DNA from: Amanita rubescens | Taxonomy: Eukaryota; Basidiomycota; Agaricomycetes; Agaricales; Amanitaceae | Assembly (NCBI GenBank): GCA_015039365.1 | Contig: WION01000564.1 | Location: 1-33,666 of the forward strand | Length of the DNA stretch: 33,666 bases | Direction of reading: 5' to 3' | Shown: positions 1-10,299 of the stretch, in pieces | How the letters are laid out: every line of letters begins with the position of its first letter | Position numbering within the stretch: the stretch's first letter is position 1 | Notes under the pieces: model-generated | Told to the model about the DNA's origin: nothing | Database searches by the model: none | Seen by the model: the letters and a program-made list of their open reading frames with translations, nothing else | Position numbers and translations under genes: made by a program

Positions 1-165
1 ACCATTGCAACAGGAAGGAGAATTGCTGCACTACATGGCATGAAAGTAACATGTCCAACAATAGCATTTTTACAATCCCTTTTCAAAAAACATAGATGTG
101 AAGGACATTGTGCTGGACATCGAACAGTTTTATCTGTTGATCCAAAGAAGTATAACTCAAAATAA
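1..165 (+). pseudogene. Upstream in-frame part of the Helitron protein, ended by TAA at 163-165
   Basis: The frame is open from the first base to a TAA at 163-165 and is the same frame as the large Helitron coding region that follows. It has no stop other than this one. The peptide looks like real protein (HGMKVTCP, then a Cys/His cluster in KKHRCEGHCAGHRTV) and the downstream residues (KEESKQEKR) read on naturally. Either the transposase gene has a nonsense mutation here, which makes the upstream part a broken N-terminus, or a separate small upstream protein ends here. I favour the first reading; the start lies outside the window. Confidence 0.5.
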
Positions 166-192
166 AAAGAAGAGAGCAAACAAGAAAAACGT

Positions 193-3100
193 GTGAAATT
201 GTTGAGACAGAAAGCTAATGTAAATACTTTGGTTAATAATGAAACACTTGTACCAGAAACTTCAAAGGCGGACATGAATAGAGAGTTGGAAGGGCTGGAA
301 AAAATAAGTATGATGAATATTTCTTGTATATTAGAAAACAAAATCAATATGATAGGTAACAGTAATGAGAACTTTTGTAATGCCTTTCCCCCTAAACCTT
401 TAGATAAAGCACTTGCACACACCATAATCAAATCTACTTGTGATGCAATGGAGGCAAGACAAATTGAAGAGGCTGGTTGTGCTGTCTGTGGTCAGTTGGT
501 ACCAAGATCATCGTTGTCCCGACTTTCTGCTGTGACAAGATTCTTGCATGTATTGGGATGTTCAGGTGTTTCAAGAAAAGAAAGATTAACAGATTCAGAT
601 AAGATTTGTGAGTATCCAGTTGTTTTGGATGAGTCATGCAACCAAATTTGCAGTCCATGCCGTGCATCTATACGAAATAGTAAAGTTCCAAAATATGCTC
701 TTGCTCAAGGATTGTGGATAGGACAAGTCCCAGAAGAATTATCTTCATTGAGATTTGTAGAGCGCATGTTAGTGGCACGGATTAGGCAAAGTTCTTGTTG
801 TGTTAGAATAGCATCTGGCATGCGCAAAATGAAAGCAAATGTTATAGCATTCCAGTCACCAATTCCAAAGGTTTATAATATCCTCCCTCCTCCCAAAGAT
901 GAAATTCAAGAAGTATTGGCAATTATGTTCACAGGTCCATCTAAACCAACAACCTCTGATTACAAGAGAACTCCATTTCTTGTGCGGCGTAATCATGTAA
1001 AAAAGGCATTAAAATGGCTCCAACTCAACCACATAGATTATGAAGATATTATAATTTCAGATATGAATCTGCAAGAGTATGATGATGAAATGCCACCTGT
1101 CTGTGTTGAATATAAAGAATCAGTTACTAACAAAACACCTGAGGGTATGAGCTTATTTGACATTGATGATGAGGATGGAACATCAGAAGGTGATTGTTCA
1201 TTCACAGTGCATGGTCTTACAGGTGGAGAACTTAATACTATGTCAACTACTGCAATAAAAGCTAGAGCACTCCAGCATTTGAACAGTTATGGAAAAATTC
1301 TATCTGTTGGTCATGCAGAAGATCCTGAGAGTATTTGGAACAATCCTCATTTATATCCCCAAATGTTTCCCTGGCTATTTCCTTATGGACTAGGTGGTAT
1401 AGGTTCTTTAAAAGGAATATCAGACAAGGAACATAAAAGGCGACTATTGATGTATCATGATAAAAGATTCCAAACAGATCCAACATTTCCTTTTGTTGCT
1501 TTCAGTCATGAACAAATCAAAGCATCCACATCTCAGAGCTTTCTTCTAGCTGATAAGCATATTTTCCAGGATATCACAGATAGATTGCTTTCTCTTGATA
1601 TCAATGCAGTGAATTCTCTGATAGAACGTTTAGCTAGTGAAGGTGAAGGAAAGCCAGAAACAGATGCAGAAAAGAAATGTTATCAAATCATAAATGACTT
1701 AGATCATATACAAGGGAGGGTAAAGGGATCAGCCACCAGCAAAAAATGGATGAGGAATGAAATATGGTCATTAATAAACCATTGTGGTGCTCCTTTTTGG
1801 TACATCACATTATCACCTGCTGATGTTAAACATCCTATTTGTCTCTATTATGCAGCAACAAATGAGACATTTGAACCTGATCTGATGCCATATGATAAAA
1901 GGCTTCGCTTAATATGCCAAAACCCAGTTGCAGGTGCTCATTTCTTTCATTTTGTTGTTACAGTTTTCATAAAGCATGTTTTAGGAGTTGATGCTAAACA
2001 TAGAGGGTTGTATGGAAAGATATCTGCATACTATGGCACAGTTGAGCAACAGGGTAGACTAACATTACACCTTCATTTGCTTTTATGGCTGATGGGAAAC
2101 CTAACACCACAAGAAATGAGGAATAATATTCTGGATTGTAACTCTAATTTCCAGAAAGAAATTATTGCTTGGATTGAAAGCTGCCAGGTTGGTGAATTCT
2201 TAACAGGCACTCAACATCAGGTGTTGGAGAAGGTACATAAAAAAGAAAATCATCCTAATTATAAAGATCCCACAGAAACAATGCCAATACCACCTCCTGA
2301 CTTTTGCAAAATAGACCATCAAGAAGGGGACAAATGTGACAAATGTGATGAAATGAACCAATGGTGGGCTGAATTTGCAGAGACAGTTGATGATATCATT
2401 AGTAAATCCAACATTCACAATTGTGAAAGAGGCACAAACAAGGATGGATCAAGAAAGAAAAATCTAGCTTATCTAGGATGCAAGGATAATAAATATGGAA
2501 AATGTAGAGCCAGATTTCCTAGACCTACTTTTGAGAATACCCATGTTGATCCTGAAACAGGGTCTGTCAATGTGAAAAAAAAAGAAGAGTGGATTAATTC
2601 TTTAACACCTCACCTTACTTATCTTTTCCGTTGCAACACTGATGTAACTTGTATGTGGTCAGGTACTGCCTTGAAAGCAGTAATTCTTTATATCTCAGAC
2701 TATATAACAAAAACTGGACTCAAAACTCATGTTGTCTTTGATGTCATTAGAAGCATCTTTGATAAACATCAAGATGTTCTGGAAGGAAATATTTCACAAA
2801 AGGAAAAGGCAAGAAGATTGATGAGTAAAATGGTGAATTTGCTTTCTACAAAGCTAGAAATGGGAGCTCCAATGGTGTGCATGTACCTTCTTGAAAACCC
2901 TGATCATTATACAAGCCATACTTTTATCCCATTTAATTGGAAAAGTTATGTTAATGAAGTTTATCATGCTTGGAATCCTGAGAATAAAGATATCATTCCA
3001 CCAAAGATAAGTCTTGTAAGAAATAAAACACAGATAGTTGGACTATCACCTGTCCATGATTACATTTATAGGCCCACAGAAATTGAACACATGTGTTTAT

Positions 3101-6100
3101 ATGACTGGGTAAGGCGTTGTAGCAGAAAACCCTTACCATCTTCCAAAGCCAAGTCTAAAATGAATTACACAAAAAACAAGTCAAATAAAGCAAATGATGA
3201 AAGTAGTGATTCAGATGGTGATGCACTGAATGTGGATTCAAATTATGAAGATAACTGTGAAATGAACAAACCTTTGCCAAGTTCAATGTACAGATTTATA
3301 AAATCTCATCCACTGTACAATTCTCATGGCTCTGTTGTGAAACCTGAAAATCCTGATGTAGTGGCAAACTTTATTGGAACTCTTCCACGCTGTGATCAAG
3401 GTGACAGAGAATATTACTGTCTTGCTATGCTGACCTTGTTCAAACCTTGGCGAGATCCTCTGTCCTTAAAAATTATGCAGTGTACATGGGATGATGCATT
3501 CCTTAACCATAAGTTTACAGATAGGCAACAAGAGCTGATGAGAAACTTTAACATCAAATATGAGTGCCTGGATGCACGTGATGACTATAGTGCACAGTTG
3601 AAAAGTGGTGGTAATAATACTTTCCTCCCTTATGGACAGGAATATCAACTTGAGCAAGATGAATTTGATCCTGAAGTGTTTACAAAGCCAAATAAATGTG
3701 ATGAATTTGAGAATTTATATCAGGATGATAATATGATGCTGCAACAAGTGGGTAGGTCTGAATTATGGCGACAAAGAGAAGCAGAAGGAATAAGGAATGT
3801 ATTGCACAATACTGGGTGGTCCAAGAAACTTTTAGATGAGGCTACAAGTAATGTAAAGTTGCCTTACTACTTACCTGATTGTATGTTACCTGCTTCAGAA
3901 TGGAAAAGAAAGGTTCAGTGTCTCAAACAAACTGTCCTAGAAAATAGACAGAATAGAAATACAAGCATGGATGATAAAAAAACAGTTGCTTGTCACAAAC
4001 ATGACCATAATGATGTAATGGTGATTGATAAGTCATATTTAGAGAAGAGATTCTACACCACGAAACATGAAACATCAATTGATAACATATGCAAAAGGTT
4101 TACCTTAACTGAGGAGCAAGAACGTGCTTTTAAGATAGTAGCTCATCACATTATTATGCCACACTCTGATCAGCTTAAAATGTACATTGGTGGAATTGGT
4201 GGAACAGGGAAATCTCGAGTAATTAGTGCAATATCTGATTATTTTGTGCATCGAAATGAATCTTTCAGATTTGTGATAGTTGCTCCCACAGGCTCTGCTG
4301 CTGCTTTATTGGGTGGATCAACCTATCATTCAATGTTTGGTATAAATGATAAAGTTGGAAAAGCATCAGAAAAGATTCTAGCACAGGTCCGAACACAGTT
4401 AAAAGGCATTGACTATGTGTTCTTTGATGAGGTTTCAATGCTGTCAGCACATGATCTTTATAAAATTAGTGCTCAACTGTGTATGGTACTGAATAAACCA
4501 GAAGTGCCTTTTGGGGGTATTAACATGATTTTTGCAGGTGATTTTGGGCAACTGCCCCCACCAATGGGAGCTGAGGGTGTCTCTCTATACAGCAGAACAG
4601 TTGGGAAATTTGCAGAAAAATTGCACTCTCAGGAGGAGACAATGGGTAGATCTTTGTGGCATCAAATAACAACAGTTGTTATACTGAGAAAAAATATGCG
4701 ACAACAAAATAACAGTACTGAAGATGAAAAATTCCGAAAATGCCTTGAAAACATGAGATATAAAGATTGTGATCCAGAAGATATTCAATTTCTTAGGACA
4801 CGAATAACTTCTTTTCATTCTCAAAGGGCATCAATATGTGACAAAAACTTCAGAAATGTTGCAATAATCACTGCAAAAAATGCTCAAAAAGATGAAATAA
4901 ACAAGATTGGATGCATAAGATTTTCTGAGGAAAACAATCAGCAATTAACACATTTCTACTCTGAGGATTCAGCAAAACAAAAAAATGATGATACACAGGA
5001 AAGGAAGAAAAAGAGAAAGGCCAGATCACTATCTGAAATTAGCCCAGCATTGCAAAAATTACTCTGGGACTTGCCACACTCCTCTGCAGACAAGCATGTA
5101 GCTGGAAGGCTATCATTATGTATTGGCCTGCCAGTGATGATAAAATGTAATGCTGCCACTGAGTTATGCATAACAAATGGTCAAGAAGCCACAGTAGTTG
5201 GGTGGCAATCAAAAGTAGGAAGCAAAGGACAATTAATGCTGGATACTTTGTTTCTTGAGTTGAAAAGCCCTCCTTCACAAGTCAAAATAGAAGGCTTGAG
5301 AGAAAATGTTGTGCCTCTCACATGCACAACAAATAATATCACTTGCACCTTACCTGATGACACTAGAATAACTATTTTAAGATCTCAAGTAGAAGTGTTA
5401 CCAAATTTTGCAATGACTGACTTTGCATCACAAGGAAAAACACGCCCTTTCAATCCTGTTGACCTTAATAACTGTAGGTCTCATCAGGCATATTATACAG
5501 TATTGTCAAGAAGTGCAACTGCAGCTGGAACAATCATACTGCAGGGTTTTGATCCAAAAAAAATAACAGGAAAGGCATCAGGTGCATTGAGACAAGAGTA
5601 TAGAGATCTTGAGTTGCTAGATGAGATAACAAAACTGAAGTACCACAGTAAATTGCCTAAAATAGTAACTGGTGACAGAAGAAATGACTTGATACATGCA
5701 TATAGACTACACAAAGGTTTAGGATATGTACCTGCAACAGTACATAACTCTATTAGATGGAGTGACTTGGACCCAATGTTAGATCCTATTGATGATAATA
5801 TTGGTTGGGAAATAGTAACCAAAAACAACACACCTTCTAAGTCAAGCAACACCACTAATGATAGATCCTCTCACAAACACAAATTGGAAGATAATGAGAT
5901 TCTTGATACACAGAGTTCAAAGAAAAAATGCTATGACAATAAAATGCTTGTAGATAAACCAGAAAGGGAAACATTAATTGATGCCAGTGTCTTAATCCCC
6001 AGTGGTCTGTCCTGGCATAGAAACAGTTGTGCTTATGACTCAATACTATCCATCATTTATGCAATATGGATGAATAATGAACCATTATGGACTGATTATA

Positions 6101-6807
6101 TGAGAAATCTTAATAATACCCACCTTAGAAAACTTGTCAGAGACTTTGAAAGAGTACAAAGAAACCTGACTACACTCAATTCTGCTAGAGACAGGTTACG
6201 TCGGAGTTTGCAAAAAGTATCTAATGAGAAATTTCCATGGGGAGATTTTACATCTATAAGTGATGTCTTGGAGTGTATACTGATGACAGAATCTGTAACT
6301 GTTGAAACACTACTAACATGTCCTCAACATGATACCTCTACAAGATATTTACATTTCCAAAATACAAGCTGCATGATAGCAGCTGGTGCAAATGAAATAC
6401 CTTCTATAAGTCATTGGATGAAAAATTTCTGGGAATCCTCACAACACAGATGTAATCTTTGCCATGATACTTTGCAAATGAAGAACACCATCTGCCAAGT
6501 ATTACCAATTTTAGCTTTCCAGTTTGCTGGAAAAAAGCCAACCATTGACTCAAGAATTATAATAGATGTAAACACCATCAGGGCCACCTACATATTAAGA
6601 GGGGTAATTTACTTTGGTGAATATCATTACACATCAAGATTGGTGAATGAAGTTGGTATGGCCTGGTTTCATGATGGTATAGCTACTGGCAACAGTGTTA
6701 TTTATGAAGGAAGCACAACAGATATTGATATGAGCATATGTAGGGGCAGAAATGCCTCAGCAGCAATATATACTTACCAAATGTCACAAAATATACTTGC
6801 AGAATGA
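193..6807 (+). CDS. Helitron RepHel protein: DUF6570-like head, Rep nuclease, PIF1-type helicase, USP-like C-terminus
   Basis: This protein would nick and strand-transfer the element (Rep) and unwind it (helicase) in the nucleus. Base 193 is a GTG; the frame is open from 166 and the first ATG is at 274, so the true start is uncertain. Counting from base 193: a Cys-rich head near residues 96-200 resembles DUF6570 (CAVCGQLVP, later KYALAQGLW). The Rep HUH motif is HLH at 626-628, and two catalytic-type tyrosines lie four apart at 833 and 837 (YISDY). The PIF1/RecD-like helicase has Walker A GGTGKS at about 1336, Walker B FFDE at about 1412, GDFGQLPP at about 1449 and motif VI YTVLSRS at about 1767. 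The last 260 residues carry NSCAYDS (Cys 1946) and GEYHYTSR (His 2145), spaced like the Cys and His boxes of ubiquitin-specific proteases. There is no intron in 6.6 kb. All key motifs are present, so the protein may be active apart from the upstream TAA. Confidence 0.93.
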   Translation: MKLLRQKANVNTLVNNETLVPETSKADMNRELEGLEKISMMNISCILENKINMIGNSNENFCNAFPPKPLDKALAHTIIKSTCDAMEARQIEEAGCAVCGQLVPRSSLSRLSAVTRFLHVLGCSGVSRKERLTDSDKICEYPVVLDESCNQICSPCRASIRNSKVPKYALAQGLWIGQVPEELSSLRFVERMLVARIRQSSCCVRIASGMRKMKANVIAFQSPIPKVYNILPPPKDEIQEVLAIMFTGPSKPTTSDYKRTPFLVRRNHVKKALKWLQLNHIDYEDIIISDMNLQEYDDEMPPVCVEYKESVTNKTPEGMSLFDIDDEDGTSEGDCSFTVHGLTGGELNTMSTTAIKARALQHLNSYGKILSVGHAEDPESIWNNPHLYPQMFPWLFPYGLGGIGSLKGISDKEHKRRLLMYHDKRFQTDPTFPFVAFSHEQIKASTSQSFLLADKHIFQDITDRLLSLDINAVNSLIERLASEGEGKPETDAEKKCYQIINDLDHIQGRVKGSATSKKWMRNEIWSLINHCGAPFWYITLSPADVKHPICLYYAATNETFEPDLMPYDKRLRLICQNPVAGAHFFHFVVTVFIKHVLGVDAKHRGLYGKISAYYGTVEQQGRLTLHLHLLLWLMGNLTPQEMRNNILDCNSNFQKEIIAWIESCQVGEFLTGTQHQVLEKVHKKENHPNYKDPTETMPIPPPDFCKIDHQEGDKCDKCDEMNQWWAEFAETVDDIISKSNIHNCERGTNKDGSRKKNLAYLGCKDNKYGKCRARFPRPTFENTHVDPETGSVNVKKKEEWINSLTPHLTYLFRCNTDVTCMWSGTALKAVILYISDYITKTGLKTHVVFDVIRSIFDKHQDVLEGNISQKEKARRLMSKMVNLLSTKLEMGAPMVCMYLLENPDHYTSHTFIPFNWKSYVNEVYHAWNPENKDIIPPKISLVRNKTQIVGLSPVHDYIYRPTEIEHMCLYDWVRRCSRKPLPSSKAKSKMNYTKNKSNKANDESSDSDGDALNVDSNYEDNCEMNKPLPSSMYRFIKSHPLYNSHGSVVKPENPDVVANFIGTLPRCDQGDREYYCLAMLTLFKPWRDPLSLKIMQCTWDDAFLNHKFTDRQQELMRNFNIKYECLDARDDYSAQLKSGGNNTFLPYGQEYQLEQDEFDPEVFTKPNKCDEFENLYQDDNMMLQQVGRSELWRQREAEGIRNVLHNTGWSKKLLDEATSNVKLPYYLPDCMLPASEWKRKVQCLKQTVLENRQNRNTSMDDKKTVACHKHDHNDVMVIDKSYLEKRFYTTKHETSIDNICKRFTLTEEQERAFKIVAHHIIMPHSDQLKMYIGGIGGTGKSRVISAISDYFVHRNESFRFVIVAPTGSAAALLGGSTYHSMFGINDKVGKASEKILAQVRTQLKGIDYVFFDEVSMLSAHDLYKISAQLCMVLNKPEVPFGGINMIFAGDFGQLPPPMGAEGVSLYSRTVGKFAEKLHSQEETMGRSLWHQITTVVILRKNMRQQNNSTEDEKFRKCLENMRYKDCDPEDIQFLRTRITSFHSQRASICDKNFRNVAIITAKNAQKDEINKIGCIRFSEENNQQLTHFYSEDSAKQKNDDTQERKKKRKARSLSEISPALQKLLWDLPHSSADKHVAGRLSLCIGLPVMIKCNAATELCITNGQEATVVGWQSKVGSKGQLMLDTLFLELKSPPSQVKIEGLRENVVPLTCTTNNITCTLPDDTRITILRSQVEVLPNFAMTDFASQGKTRPFNPVDLNNCRSHQAYYTVLSRSATAAGTIILQGFDPKKITGKASGALRQEYRDLELLDEITKLKYHSKLPKIVTGDRRNDLIHAYRLHKGLGYVPATVHNSIRWSDLDPMLDPIDDNIGWEIVTKNNTPSKSSNTTNDRSSHKHKLEDNEILDTQSSKKKCYDNKMLVDKPERETLIDASVLIPSGLSWHRNSCAYDSILSIIYAIWMNNEPLWTDYMRNLNNTHLRKLVRDFERVQRNLTTLNSARDRLRRSLQKVSNEKFPWGDFTSISDVLECILMTESVTVETLLTCPQHDTSTRYLHFQNTSCMIAAGANEIPSISHWMKNFWESSQHRCNLCHDTLQMKNTICQVLPILAFQFAGKKPTIDSRIIIDVNTIRATYILRGVIYFGEYHYTSRLVNEVGMAWFHDGIATGNSVIYEGSTTDIDMSICRGRNASAAIYTYQMSQNILAE

Positions 6808-7464
6808 TGGATCCCTCATTCACTTCACAGTTTGAACTACTGCCAGTGTACAGTGCAGTAGCATACAATTCCTGGAAATAGATGAGATAAGACCAGATAA
6901 GGCATGCTTTAGTGTAGACACTCTGGCTTGTAAATAGTACTACACATGAACAGCTATCACCAGAAATCAATTGTGGTAACAAGATTGAGCAATCATGGAA
7001 TGATTGCACAATGAAATGTTCTAGATCTTTAGAGAAGTCATTTCTCATGACTGACACAAGTGTAAGAATCCACCTCTGGTCACTTAGAAAATCAAGTGCA
7101 CAAAATGCATTGGCTGGCTTCTAGAGACTATTATTTATTAAATTACTAGTTTAATTGGAAGTGAAATCAGTGGGTCAACATTCCATACAAGAGGAACAAG
7201 GAATCATTTTCTGTCTGGAATTAGTATTTCACCTCTGTATTGGTAGTTACTGATTAGTAGCCAGAGCAAAATGATCAAATAGTGAAACTTACACTGTGAT
7301 ATTCAAGAATCAAGGCTGTTCAATTGTGATGAAACCTGATAGATAAACATCACTAATTTACTATAGTACTACTAGTAGACTTGGAAGGCTATCATAAACT
7401 TCTGTAAACAAAGTTACTGGTACTATGCCTCATGACTATAATTAATAATTTATTGTAGCAAAAA
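6808..7464. other. AT-rich non-coding Helitron 3' trailer
   Basis: About 650 bases after the transposase stop hold no believable gene. A 119-codon minus-strand frame at 6698-7057 overlaps the transposase and has no protein-like pattern. Short palindromes occur (ACTATAGT and CTACTAGTAG near 7362-7380), but I could not confirm the expected terminal hairpin and CTRR end. The run of A/T bases near 7439-7468 is the last clearly AT-rich stretch before host-like sequence. Confidence 0.5.
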
Positions 7465-7724
7465 ATGGCCTCGGACTTGCCACGCAAAGCGGTGGCCCAC
7501 ATCACCAAGTAGTTAGCATAACCATTCTTGGTCCTCTTGGACTTGTACCACTCATCTGTGGTCTCTCGGCTCTGATCCAGAAGCTGTGCAACCGAGGGAG
7601 CAGGTATGGGCTCAACCTGAATAGAAGTCCCTTGTGACTTGCGACTACGACTCTTCTTTGGTGATGGTGAGGGAGTTGTGTAAGGAACAGTGGCAGTGGT
7701 GGACTTTTTCGGTGTGCGAGGCAT
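7465..7724 (-). pseudogene. 5' end of an unidentified gene, cut off at the Helitron side
   Basis: An ATG at 7724 opens a frame with a Lys/Ser/Thr/Pro-rich, basic start (PRTPKKSTT, then SPSPKKSRSRKS). It continues into SVAQLLDQSRETTDEWYKSK and RTKNGYANYLV. The pattern after the basic head loosely recalls the helical region ahead of tyrosine-recombinase domains in basidiomycete Cryptons, but this is from memory and weak. From about 7465 downward the frame enters the AT-rich Helitron flank and stops looking like protein, so the gene appears truncated by the insertion. An intron starting at GTGATG near 7510 is an alternative explanation. Confidence 0.4.
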
Positions 7725-8044
7725 TAGAACAACTTATACAATGAAGGGCGAGTCGCGACGAGCTCTCAGGCCAAGTGAGTCATACAATTTCCAAGTCAAA
7801 TGACCAATTAAGACACTAGGTGGAAGTGTCGGTAACAAGCACATCATTCAACTTCGCACTGCGCCAGGGGCAGAGATCTGGGACAGTTCACAAGGCACAT
7901 GTGGGGTTTGCACAGCTCAATCACAGTTTGTGGCGAAGCAAGTTATTTAGGCAATTTAATCAAGTGCTTAAATTTCACACATCGGCTAGCTTAAATTTGA
8001 CCAAACTATGGCCTACATAATAGGGGCTGACAGTGGTGGCAGTG

Positions 8045-9441
8045 TTATCTTTCTCTTTCGCTGTGTAACCTGTTTTGATTGGGATCGTCATCATCAACGT
8101 CACCAAGGTCCGAGACAGACTCTGCATACTCGATAGCATCCTGATGTTTTGATAAAGTGGAAGGTAAGAGCGCGGTGGTATTCGTCGTGAAGTACAACCC
8201 TTATTTTGAAGATTGGAAGAGGATGGCTTATCCATAGAGATGGAATCTGTAGATAGGATGATATGAGTAAGGTTTTCGAGGATACGAAACGACACATACC
8301 ATCCATGTCCATTATGAATCCATTTTGGGCGGCATCTGGTCTTCACAAGGCAGCGTGGACAGTTCGGGTCTGGTGGTATATCATTGGGCGTTGAGGGGCA
8401 TTGTATTCTTGTTATATTTGCAGGCGGAATCTTCAGCGCTGGCGATGCAGGCAACACAATGACGACCGGGTGTTGTTGAGGCTCGGCTCAACCCGCCAGA
8501 ACACGACACCCGTTCCTTCATCCTAAATCCCCTCCACTTACCAACCAGGTCCACCTTGTCAGGAATCAGGATGATGAATCATATTTACATCCCATCCATG
8601 AACGCCGCCATTTGTGTTATTGCACAATTCTTGGCCCGTGCTCCACACGCACACGTCGTGGATGCCGAACTGAGCGCGTGTAAGATATTCGATAGTTGAT
8701 TGTGAATATGGTCCAGTTCTCGGGACTAACGGTATCATCGGGCGAAAGAACGCTAAAAGTTAAACTCTCAGACCAACAGAAGGGGCGAAAAGTGAGCACT
8801 CACGGAAGTTTTGATTAGCGCCGGCAAATGATGGACCACATGCTCATCATCCCATTCTCATCCTAACACCACTTCTTCGTTGACTTTGAGCTCTTTATGT
8901 AAAGCAAAGGCTTCGATTGGGGACCTTGGGCAAAGTAAGGGACGACCGAGCGATATCCAAACTGCTCATCAAACAACTATTCGTTAGGGTCGCGAGGCAT
9001 TTGAACGCACCGGCGCAGGCCCAAAACAGCTGTACTTGAATCCTGTGGCAAAATGACTCGTGGGTTGGACTTCGCAGAATTTTGGGTGAGCGTCAAAATA
9101 GCACCAAATAACTTAAACTGAACGAGTAGCGCATATCGCACTATCTGCGAGTCTCCACTCCACCAATGGACCGCCATCATGAGCAAACCAATATCATAAA
9201 GGTTACAGTCTGCCCAACATTTATCTTGTCCGCAGCAAATGGCCTCAAACATTTGTATGTAATAGATCCTCGATACGCCACTTAAAACGCGCATATAGTT
9301 AATAGAATATGGGACTCCGCCGAGGCTCCCCTGCGCCAAAGCGTACAAAGCAAGCAGAGAACCGGAACCGGAGCTGGCATCAGAAAATTGAACCGCAAGA
9401 AGTTTTAGGCCAGCGTCGCCGACGTGTCTCTTACCGCTTTC
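8045..9441 (-). CDS. Unidentified multi-exon gene (or decaying gene), exon chain not resolved
   Basis: Several minus-strand pieces look coding. The largest runs 9441 to about 9011, after a likely 3' splice site (AAATAG), and includes SLLALYALAQGSLGGVPYS and GLLMMAVHWWSGDSQ; it may end at a GTGCGT donor near 9009 followed by a CTAAC branch site and GAGCAG acceptor. A second piece near 8755-8590 reads FRPMIPLVPRTGPYSQ, then GIHDVCVWSTGQELCNN and GGVHGWD, following a GTGAGT...TTTTAG intron. A third near 8430-8305 has CPSTPNDIPPDPNCPRC. A last piece near 8135-8045 reads DAIEYAESVSDLGDVDDDD and ends in TAA. No single chain joined all pieces in frame, and one promising frame contains a TGA near 8855. 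No family was recognised. Confidence 0.35.
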
Positions 9442-10299
9442 CTATTTGCAACTAACCACGATTAGATGTCGAATACCATAGAACTAATTGTAATAAAAAC
9501 CAGACGATTATAATGGATTGCTGGCGGGATTTCGAGCGTGAAAACAGGTTGTGATCTCGGAGGCTCGAGATTCGATTGCTCAGGCGGCACGCGTATGTCG
9601 CTCGACCATCATTTTCTCATAAAATCGACTTGCTTGCGCACATCTGGTTGCCAGTGCTAGCCCACAGTAACTTGTCACCCACCCTCTCTATCTCTAAGTG
9701 AGCTAGTAATCTGATCAAGTCTAGATCTATTGCCACGCCGGTAACTACTACAACTTGCGGAAAAGTGAAATTTGTGTCACACGTCACACGTTTGATCGTC
9801 AGGCTGTCACGTATTCCGAGCTACATCCGCATATCGGGTGTCTTTCCCGATCGATTGTCCATCCCTCACGTTACATCCGCTTTTCCGAGTCGAATGAGTT
9901 CAGTTTTCTCATCAATAGTGTGGGGCTGTGTAGACTGCGCGAGGAAAGAAAGTACGCCAAAAATTAACACGATTCAACGAACCAGCGAGGCCTCGCAGTA
10001 ACCTGACATCATGAATGATATAAGACCAACCAACACATACGTCAGGCGGTGAAAACCTACCCCCTGTTTGATACGACGAGATGCATCCGCTCGGATTGTG
10101 ATCGGCATTAGTTTAAATCTCGATCACTGAAGCTTTACTTAGAGTGGCGATACAGCGTCGTACGTGAACATCATAGATATGGGCTACTGGCTTGCATTGT
10201 TGTAAATACATACCTCAAGCTCACGTATCGGGATAATACCATTTGCAATTACAATACTACTACACAGACAACAATTTGTAAATATATTGGCGCAATTAA
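9442..10299. other. Intergenic stretch downstream of BRR2, no supported gene
   Basis: Two overlapping + strand open frames of 70 and 78 codons (9755-10001) share the same bases in different frames and show no protein-like pattern or splice support. The stretch likely contains the 3' untranslated region of BRR2 (just below 10300) and the upstream end of the unresolved gene at 8045-9441. I see nothing else in it. Confidence 0.5.

Larger units (their letters stand above)
1..7460 (+). mobile_element. Helitron (rolling-circle transposon), 5' end outside window
   Basis: The element is defined by the RepHel coding frame at 193-6807 and by AT-rich sequence that continues to about 7460, where composition changes abruptly to that of the host. 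Helitrons are rolling-circle DNA transposons that usually start with TC, end with CTRR after a short hairpin and insert between A and T. I could not fix the 3' end: CTAA followed by T (about 7350) and CTAG followed by T (about 7373) occur, but neither has a convincing stem-loop just before it. The right limit is therefore a composition boundary, not a mapped terminus. The left end lies outside the window. Confidence 0.8.

Noticed and set aside
6698..7057. 119-codon minus-strand frame at the Helitron transposase end
   Set aside because: Overlaps the transposase coding end and continues into AT-rich trailer; no motif.
9755..10001. Two overlapping + strand frames of 70 and 78 codons
   Set aside because: Same bases in two frames, no splice signals tying them to anything, no protein-like pattern.
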